From: Prorocentrum cordatum
Taxonomy: Eukaryota > Sar > Dinophyceae > Prorocentrales > Prorocentraceae
Direction: 5' to 3'
DNA length: 32,172 nucleotides
Assembly: GCA_963575745.1 (NCBI GenBank)
Contig: CAUYUJ010003899.1
Coordinates: 42,501-74,672, forward strand
Shown here: positions 25,715-32,172 of the stretch, in pieces
How the letters are laid out: each line of letters begins with the position of its first letter
Position numbering within the stretch: the stretch's first letter is position 1
Made by a program: the position numbers and the translations under genes
The notes under the pieces: generated by a model
Told to the model about the DNA's origin: nothing
Seen by the model: the letters and a program-made list of their open reading frames with translations, nothing else
Database searches by the model: none

Positions 25715-26310
25715 CAACGACGACGACCAACGATCGACTGCCGTCGACGACAACGACGAACGACGATCGACGACGACCGACGACCGACGTCGACGACGAA
25801 GATCGACGGCGAAATCTGAACGCGGACGACGATCGACGGCGCCGACCATCGACGGCGACGATCGACGAAGCCAACCAGCGGCAACGACGGCAACGACCGA
25901 CGTCCGATGACGGTCGACGACCGGCGCTCGGCGGCGGCGGCGACGAAGACGGGCGGCGGGCGCCCGCGGTCGACGGAAGCCCAACCACCTCCGCGGGGGG
26001 GCCCCCCGCCAGAGAGCGGTGGGCTCGCCGTGCGCGCGGCCCCAGACGCCCTGGGATCGCCGCCGCCGTGCCGCGGGGCACGGGCTGCAGTGCCCCTCGG
26101 GCCCCTTGCAGCGCGAAGTCCGCGAGGCTGCAGCGCCCTCGGGCCCCTGGCACTTCTCTGGGGCGAAGAGCCGACGAAGATGCTTCGGTGGTCCAGGATC
26201 ACCGGCGACGTCCGGCGGAAAAAAAACGCGACGGCGAACCGACGACGACGAACAACGACGGGCGACGGCCGACGGCCGACTGCCGACGACGACGACCAAC
26301 CACGACAACT
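25715..26310 (+). repeat. GAC/CGA-rich low-complexity blocks
   Basis: Two blocks (25715-25925 and 26225-26310) of degenerate CGACGA, CGATCGACG and GGCGACGGC units separated by GC-rich sequence. Open frames rich in Asp/Arg or Ser/Val on either strand are artefacts. Confidence 0.75.
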
Positions 26311-26529
26311 GTCCCAGGGAAGAATAATTAGAGATCTTTCGCCGCCGTGAGCGATGTTTCCCACCCAGAAGAGGACGGGGAGGGGGGTCTTGATTCTAGG
26401 GCTGGACCTAAAGATTTGCTGCTCGTTTTGTCATCGTTTTGTTCCCCACATGTTTCGTAGGGGTTATGGTTTTCTTCTCTGCCGCGTCGCACCCGCGTCT
26501 TCCACCCGTCTGCTTCTCTTTCTCCCTCT

Positions 26530-26700
26530 CTTCACGCACACACACAGAGACACACACAACACACACACACACACGATGTATGCGTACATACTGGGCACAC
26601 ACACATGAGGCACACAATCCGATACGGCCGCACGAGTATGCGCTACATACTGGGTACACACGTGGGGCACACGTCCCGATACGGCCGCACACGCATCATC
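26530..26700 (+). repeat. (CA)n tract followed by a 58-bp tandem duplication
   Basis: A CACACA run (about 26534-26574) is followed by two diverged copies of a unit containing TACATACTGGG-ACACAC and GATACGGCCGCAC (26581-26638 and 26639-26695). Confidence 0.85.
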
Positions 26701-26744
26701 CACATACACATGACATGCCATATACAAGACGTGCGTGTAGCAGT

Positions 26745-28830
26745 CGTAGTGCACGGCAGGCTTGGCACTTTCTCGACACCATAGGGGGTGCGCAAGGGGT
26801 GGTCCCCGAGCGCGGCGTCTATGCGGGCCACGGCGCAGGGCATAGCAGGCGTGGATCTTTCTCGACACCATAGGGGGTGCGCAGGGGGTGGTCCCCGAGC
26901 GCGGCGTCTATGCGGGCCATGGCGCAGGGCATAGCAGGCGTGGATCTTTTTCGACACCATGGGGGGTGCGCAGGGGGTGGTCCCCGAGCGCGGCGTCTAT
27001 GCGGGCCATGGCGTAAGGCATAGCAGGCGTGGGATTTTCTCCACACCACGAGGGGGGTGCGCAGGGGTGGTCCCCGAGCGCGGCGTCTATGCGAGCCATG
27101 GCGCAGGGCATAGCAGGCGTGGGACGTTCTCGACACCATAAAGGGGGTGCGCAGTGGGGTGGTCCCCGAGCGCGGCGTCTATGCGGGCCATGGCGCAGGG
27201 CATAACACGCGTGACATTTTATCGACACCACAGGGGGTGCACAGAAAGTGGTCCCCGAGCGCGGCGTCTATGCGGGCAATGGCGCAGGGCATAGCAGGCG
27301 TGGTACTTTCTCGACACCATAAAGGGGGTGCTCAGGGGGTGGTCCCCGAGCGCGGCGTCTATGCGGGCCATGGCGCAGGGCATAGCAGGCGTGGCGATTT
27401 ATCGACACCATCGGGGGTGCGCAGGGGGTGGTCCCCCAGCGCGGCGTCTATGCGGGCCATGGCGCAGGGCATAGCAGGCGTGGCGCTTTCTCGACACCAT
27501 AAAGGGGGTGCGCAGGGGGTGGTCCCCGAGAGCGTCGTCTACTCGGACAATGGCGCAGGGCATAGCAGGCGTGGTACTTTCTCGACACCGTAGGGGGTGC
27601 GCAAGGGGTGGTCCCCGAGCGCGGCGTCTATGCGGGCCATGGCGCAGGGCATAGCAGGCGTGGCGATTTCTCGACATCATAAAAGGGGTGCGCAGGGGGT
27701 GGTCCCCGGGCGCGTCGCCTCTGCGGGCCATGGCGCATGGCATAGCAGGCGTGACATTTTCTCGGCACAATGAGGGGGTGCGCAGGGGGTGGTCCCCGAG
27801 CGCGGCGTCTACGCGAACCATGGCGCAGGGCATAGCAGGCGTGGCACGTTCTCGACACCGTAGGGGGTGCGCAGGGGGTGGTCCCCGAGCGCGGCGTCTA
27901 TGCGGGCCATGGCGCAGGGCATAGCAGGCGTGGCACTTTCTCGACACCATAGGGGGTGCGCAGGGGGTGGTCCCCGAGCGCGGCGTCTATGTGGGCCATG
28001 GCGCAGAGCATAACAGGCGTGGCACTTTCTCGACGCAATAAGGGGGTGCGCAGGGGGTGGTCCCCGAGCGCGGGGTCTACTCGGGCCATGGCGCAGAGCA
28101 TAGCAAGCGTGGCACTTTCTCGACGCCAAAGGGGGTGTGCAGGGGTGGTCCCCGAACGCGGCGTCTATCCGTGCCGGTCGTACAAGGGCATAACAAGAGT
28201 GGCACTTTCCCGACACCGTAGGGGGTGCGCAAGGGGTGGTCCCTGAGCGCTGTCGCTATCCGCGCCCGTCTTCCAGAAGTGCGCAGGGGGTGGTCCCCGA
28301 GCGCGGCCGCTTTCCGTGCCGGTCGTCCACGGCATAGCAGGAGTGGCGCTTTCCCGACACCATACGGGGTGCGCAGGGGTTGGTCCCTGAGCGCGGCCGC
28401 TATCCGTGCTGGTCGTCCACGGCATAGCAGGAGTGGCACTTTCTCGACACCATACGGGGTGCGCAGGGGATGGTCCCTGAGCGCGCTCGCTATCCGTGCC
28501 ATGCATCCAGGGCGCTGCTGTCCGTGACGGTTGTCCAGGGCATAGCAGGCACTGCATATTCTCGACACCGCAAAGGGTGCGCAAGGGGTGGTCCTTGAGC
28601 GCAGCCTCTATCCGTGACGGTGGTGCTCAGGGCACGTCGGTACGCAAGTTTGCTATCCGTGCCGGTCGTGCTCAGAGCACAGGGGAACGCTGGCGGAGCA
28701 GGCGTGGAATATTCTCGTAACCTTAGGGGGTCCGCAGGTGGTGGTCTCTGAGCGCGACCGCTATCCGAGCCGGTGGTCCAGGGCGCAACAGGCGTGGCAC
28801 TTTCTCGACATCATAGGGGGTGCTCAGGGA
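26745..28830 (+). repeat. Satellite B, about 22 units of about 90 bp
   Basis: Tandem units with the core blocks GGTGGTCCCCGAGCGCGGCG, TCTATGCGGGCCATGGCGCA, GGGCATAGCAGGCGTGGCAC and TTTCTCGACACCATAGGGGG. The GGTCCCC mark recurs at 26801, 26890, 26979, 27069, 27161, 27250, 27341 and so on, with periods of 88-92 bp. Left and middle units are very similar. Right units (after about 28190) diverge, carry TATCCGTGCCGGTCGTCCA variants, and have irregular spacing (54, 90, 90, 118, 152). Array decay toward the right edge is the simplest reading. Frames crossing it repeat about every 30 residues and are not regarded as genes. Confidence 0.95.
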
Positions 28831-29259
28831 ATGGCCACCAACATCATTCTCACATGCTTCACTTCAGCTATCATCACTCCAGCCATAATATAAGTATGTG
28901 GGGTTCCTCGGTAGCGTCATGTTTGTTTTGCTATGCCTGTTGTCCTGTACCTCCCTGCAACACATAAACAGAAACATCACAGCCGAAGTCAAGCAACACA
29001 GCGTTTAGGCCCAGCCGTGCTCTGGTTGTTTGGGGTTCGCACTCGCCCTTCATCTTCAGGGTGTGCGACAGGGGGTCCGGATCCCGAAATCTTGAATCTC
29101 CGGGGTTCCCGGCGTGCCCCCCGCGGTGCCCCGGCGCTTCCCGTACGATTCTTCGGTTGTTTGGAGCAGCGCGCGCGCACCGGCAGGCCTCCGAACTACA
29201 GCCCAAGCCCAGTGGCTGGATGGGCCGAAAACCAATAGATCCGCCGCCCCCTGCTTGCC
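28831..29259. other. Unassigned region right of satellite B
   Basis: A lower-GC stretch (about 28840-29000) followed by GC-rich sequence. No gene, RNA or repeat was recognised. Confidence 0.3.
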
Positions 29260-29490
29260 TGCCGCATGGCCGAATCGAAGGCGAGAATGCCATCCTGAAA
29301 AAAGAATCGTGCATGTCAGGGGGCATAAACTGATGGCGGAGTGGTGGCGGCACGAGGAGTGAAGAAAGGTCTCTCTCTTCGCCCACACACCGCCGCAGGT
29401 GGCACGACCAGGCACCGCCTGCCCGTGTGCAGACGTGGCAGCGCTGCCTCTAAGGCCAAACGGTAGCGGCGAGCAAGCAGCGAGCGCCCC
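29260..29490 (+). repeat. Dispersed repeat family R3, copy 1
   Basis: Similar to 31010-31270 in the same orientation, at perhaps 65-70 percent by eye. Shared marks are ATGCCATCCTGAAA, GATGGCGGAGTG, CCCACACACCGCCGCA, GTGTGCAGA, GGCAGCGCTGCCT and GGTAGCGGCGA. Some segments differ in length. No coding or terminal structure was defined. Confidence 0.6.
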
Positions 29491-30256
29491 GACCCTTGGG
29501 GCTTCCCTCAAAGTCGAGTGGGGTGGGGGGGGGCTCAGCTCGGCCGCTGCCATCCACGCGTGGACTGAGGGCGCGCGCTAGCGTAGAAAGATTGGTGGCC
29601 AACAGCTTCGGACACCAAGGCAGTGCATAAGAGAAGGGAAAAGAGGTGTGAGGCGTGGGTCATGTTTCCACGAACCATGCCGCCCAGCGCCAAGGTGCGC
29701 GCGGGGGGAGAGAGCTGGAATGATGCAGATAGTGCTGGGCAGACCTTATGATTAGCTCAGAACGCCCCAGCAGAGACCGATGGGATTAACTTCAACTCGG
29801 CGCAAAAGGATTGGTGGAAGTCGCGTGGCCGCGACAACCAGAACAGAGATGCTGGCGGGGTGCGTAGTGCTCGGACTAACGCGGCGAACGAGAACTGGAA
29901 GTCTTCTTATCCGAAGCCCGCGGTGTCCGCCCCCATGCAGGAAGTTTCCCACTTGGCCACCGCCCTGTCGATGCGCTCGTTCGGCTGGACGCGGGGCCCC
30001 TGTCGCAGTGGCCGCTCGTCCTCCAGGCCGTCGAACCCCTGGGCGGGGCGCAAAGCGAGTGCGCGACGGGGTCGGCGCGGGCCCCGCTCAACTCCGCGAC
30101 GGAATTGCGGCGGGGGAGGGCGCGCGTCGCTGCGGCGCGCGCATGGCCTTCCAAGCTCCGGAGTGGGGCTGCGGCCTGTTGCGACGGGGTCACTCGCCCC
30201 GAGCGCGCGTCGGGCCAGGCGCGCGCCTGGCGTGTCCACGCGCGTCAGGGCGCCGA
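29491..30256. other. Unassigned GC-rich region
   Basis: Minus-strand frames end with AVAKWETSCMGADTAGFG (before 29907), which looks protein-like and could be a downstream exon of the candidate gene at 30257-31018, but splice sites could not be established. Confidence 0.25.
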
Positions 30257-31018
30257 TCAGGCCGGATCCCATGTCGGGCTTCTGGTTTGGTCGCCCGCAC
30301 GTTCTCGCATCATGTGGCCGAGGAATGCGCCGACGGCGGTGGCCACGAGCAGGTGCGCGACGGGGCTCAAGCACCGGATGAACGCACATAACATAGGATG
30401 TAGTGGCGCGTCGAGGTGCAGGGATGATTCTGGTCGCGTTGCCGCGACCAGCTGGGGGCATGGATTGGTTCGCGAGTCAGCGGACCTGAAGATCGGAGAT
30501 GTAGGAGTCGTTCGCGTCTCTATGAACGTGGGCGGAAGAGATATTGATGGTAGCCGCGGTGGTGAATGAGGTGGTCGTCGTGGTAGTAGTGGTCGTGTCC
30601 ACGCGCGCTCGACGAAAAAGGGGTAGATGAACTGATCGCAATGGTAGCGGTCGAAGGTCCTCGCGCGCTCGACGGAGAAGTGGTAGTTGACGTCATCGCA
30701 AAAAATAGCGGTCGAGGCCCCTCGCGCGCTCGACGATAAGAATCGTGCGTGAGGTCGTAGTGGACCTAAGGCAATCATTTTTGGTAACGCGGTCGAATTT
30801 CCTCGCGCGCGCGCAGCCCGGGTCGGAGTCGGTGGGGGAGCGATGTGGACTGTACCTATGAGGTGGACGTCCAGGAAGGAGTCCACCATGCTCTTGTTAT
30901 CGTCCTGCAGGTGGCCTCCGCTGTGCCTGTAAGCGTAGATGGCGTCGAACGTCACCACGCTGATGGTGGAGGCGAACAAAAACGCAGCGGCTGCGGCAAC
31001 TCCGCTACTAAGTCGCAT
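30257..31018 (-). CDS. Hypothetical protein with hydrophobic N-terminus
   Basis: A 253-codon frame with a true ATG at 31018. The first 55 residues look like real protein: a hydrophobic segment (about 6-27, AAAAAFLFASTISVVTFDAI), then YAYRHSGGHLQDDNKSMVDS and FLDVHLIG. Immediately after comes GGTACAG, a possible GT splice donor. The middle third coincides with a 60-bp tandem repeat and is rich in Pro/Arg/Thr, so it is probably intronic or non-coding. The C-terminal part holds a second hydrophobic stretch, CLSPVAHLLVATAVGAFLGH. It could be a small membrane or secreted protein encoded by two or more exons. No family was recognised, and the start sits at the edge of repeat R3. Confidence 0.3.
   Translation of the reverse strand: MRLSSGVAAAAAFLFASTISVVTFDAIYAYRHSGGHLQDDNKSMVDSFLDVHLIGTVHIAPPPTPTRAARARGNSTALPKMIALGPLRPHARFLSSSARGASTAIFCDDVNYHFSVERARTFDRYHCDQFIYPFFVERAWTRPLLPRRPPHSPPRLPSISLPPTFIETRTTPTSPIFRSADSRTNPCPQLVAATRPESSLHLDAPLHPMLCAFIRCLSPVAHLLVATAVGAFLGHMMRERAGDQTRSPTWDPA
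30600..30815 (+). repeat. Tandem repeat, about 60-bp units
   Basis: Three and a half units marked by CGCGCGCTCGACG (30602, 30662, 30723) and a partial CTCGCGCGCGCG near 30800. Internal shared parts are AGCGGTCGA and a GTGGTAG/GGGGTAG stretch. Confidence 0.75.
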
Positions 31019-31270
31019 ACGGAAGCGTGCGTAGAGAGACTGCCATCCTGAAATAGGCTGCTACCAACGAAGAGAGCCGCTCTGGATAGGGGTAAAAAAC
31101 TGTGAAGAGGTGTAAAATATAGGATGGCGGAATGATGGCGGTATGAAGAGTAAGCATCTTCTTCGTTCCCACACCGCCGCAATTTGCACGAGCAAGCAAC
31201 GCGTACCCGTATGCAGATTGGGCAGCGCCGCCTGGAGCCCAAATGATAGCGGCGAAAAAGCAACACAACG
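31010..31270 (+). repeat. Dispersed repeat family R3, copy 2
   Basis: Counterpart of 29260-29490, sharing CTGCCATCCTGAAA, GATGGCGGAATGATGGCGG, CCCACACCGCCGCAA, GTATGCAGATTGGGCAGCGC and GATAGCGGCGAAA. It has an extra insert after the first mark. The copy begins where the hypothetical minus-strand gene starts, so it may carry that gene's upstream region. Confidence 0.6.
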
Positions 31271-31399
31271 CGTTCCATCAAAATGGTTGCAACGCGTGCC
31301 ACAAATTTGGCATGTATTGGCTCTGTTTTTTTTAATATAAAAAACACTCTGTGGGCTTTCCGCCAAACATTCCGGCCACCCGGAAAACTGCGTAAAAAC

Positions 31400-32125
31400 C
31401 AAACGAGCACAACAGATCGTCCCAAGGATGGCCCAAGTTGGCCTCTCAAATGCCTCGAAGACGGCCAAGATGGCCCAAACTGGCTTCCAAGATGGTCCCA
31501 CGGTTTCTCTCTCCAGTACGAGCCGACATGCCCCCAAGATGGCCTCAAGCTCGCCCAAGACGGCCCAAGAAGCCTCCAAGACTGCCCGAGGAGGCACCGA
31601 AGGCTTTCGAAGAATGCTTGCGTTTGCTCATTCTCGGCACTCCGACGGCCCAAGTTGGAGGCCACCAAGATAGCCCCAAGAGAGCCCAAGAGGCCTCCGC
31701 GATGCCCACCCCTGACGGCCCCAGGGGCCCCCAAGACGGCCCCCAGAAGGCCTCAAGACGGCCCAGGAGATCTCCCTAACGCCCAAGATGGTCTCCAAAA
31801 TGGCCCTGAAGCGCCTCAAGAGGGCCACAAGCTGGCTCAGAAAGGCCCGCAAGACGGCTTCCGACGGCGTCAGACGGGCCAGGAACGCCCTCAGACGGCC
31901 CAGCCAAGAGCCTCCGGAGGAGCCTCCACAGGTTCCCCAAAAAGCCCTCCAAGAGGCCCCCCCCCAGAAGGCACCTCCTGCGATGCCACAGGAGCGCCCC
32001 AAGAGGCTCCCAAGAGGTCTCCTCCTCCTCCTCCGTTTCCCTCCCCGTCCTCCTCGTGTTCTTTTCCCGCCCACGTGTTCTCCGAAGGGTTTGCGCAACG
32101 GCAAGGGGAACACGTAGTCCGATAC
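31400..32125 (+). repeat. Dispersed repeat family R2, copy 2
   Basis: A longer copy than 22030-22440. It has degenerate CCCAAGATGGCC units across 31420-32010, a TCC tract (about 32014-32052), and the conserved tail with CACGTGTTC at 32072 and CACGTAGTCCGATAC to 32125. ACGTGTTCTCC (32073-32083) pairs with GGGGAACACGT (32105-32115). The open frame across it is rich in Pro, Lys, Gln and Asp and follows the short repeat. I do not call it a gene. Confidence 0.65.
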
Positions 32126-32172
32126 AGTCGCGGCCTTGACCTAAGGAACCCAAAATAAGGAACGAGGCCCCT

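Noticed and set aside
27399-27950. Repeat protein with about 30-residue periods in satellite B
   Set aside because: The period is about 90 bp with indels, so frames are lost after a few units. Similar frames exist on both strands.
26745-28830. CRISPR-like array
   Set aside because: Units are contiguous and similar over their full length, with no unique spacers. This is a satellite.
31283-32158. 291-residue open frame on the plus strand
   Set aside because: Composition follows the CCCAAGATGGCC repeat of R2 and the TCC tract; no domain, and the minus strand is equally open.

Overview
The window looks like nuclear DNA of a dinoflagellate. The strongest evidence is a complete dinoflagellate spliced-leader sequence (CCGTAGCC...GGCTCAAG) on the minus strand at 19801-19822. 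Base composition fits: mostly high GC, many purine/pyrimidine microsatellites, satellites and dispersed repeats, and very little dense coding sequence. The species cannot be told from the sequence. A large, repeat-rich genome such as that of Prorocentrum or a relative would fit.

The centrepiece (13103-19820, minus strand) is an apparently full-length non-LTR retrotransposon (LINE) of 6718 bp. It has ORF1 (N-terminal Cys4 zinc ribbon plus coiled coil), an APE-type endonuclease, then a reverse transcriptase, a CCHC zinc knuckle, an RNase H domain and a Cys-rich tail. It is flanked by an exact 17-bp target-site duplication (13086-13102 and 19821-19837). Its 5' end coincides with the spliced leader, so it appears to be a reverse-transcribed copy of a trans-spliced element mRNA. 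All three coding blocks are in one reading frame, separated by TGA plus TAA after ORF1 and by a single TAA between endonuclease and reverse transcriptase.

Left part (1-13 kb): a dispersed repeat (51-220) and a (GGA)n tract; a decayed minus-strand coding fragment (1.0-1.95 kb); a MITE-like element (1977-2110); a second, older LINE of a different type broken by frameshifts (about 2.4-6.0 kb, minus); microsatellites, a 25-bp perfect inverted-repeat cassette (7103-7272) and a self-complementary tandem array (7.9-8.05 kb); a lower-GC block with coding-like minus-strand fragments (9.8-11.3 kb); and an 88-90-bp satellite whose two halves face each other (11.77-13.03 kb), directly beside the full-length LINE.

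Right part (20-32 kb): foldbacks (20.2 kb, 21.2 kb, 21.4-21.57 kb), the second copy of the first dispersed repeat, paired copies of three other dispersed repeat families, several microsatellites, a 10-bp tandem array, a second satellite of about 90 bp with about 22 units (26.75-28.83 kb), and one uncertain minus-strand gene candidate with a hydrophobic N-terminus (30257-31018). No rRNA, tRNA, CRISPR or bacterial-type operon was seen. Apart from the two LINEs, no gene of known function could be recognised.
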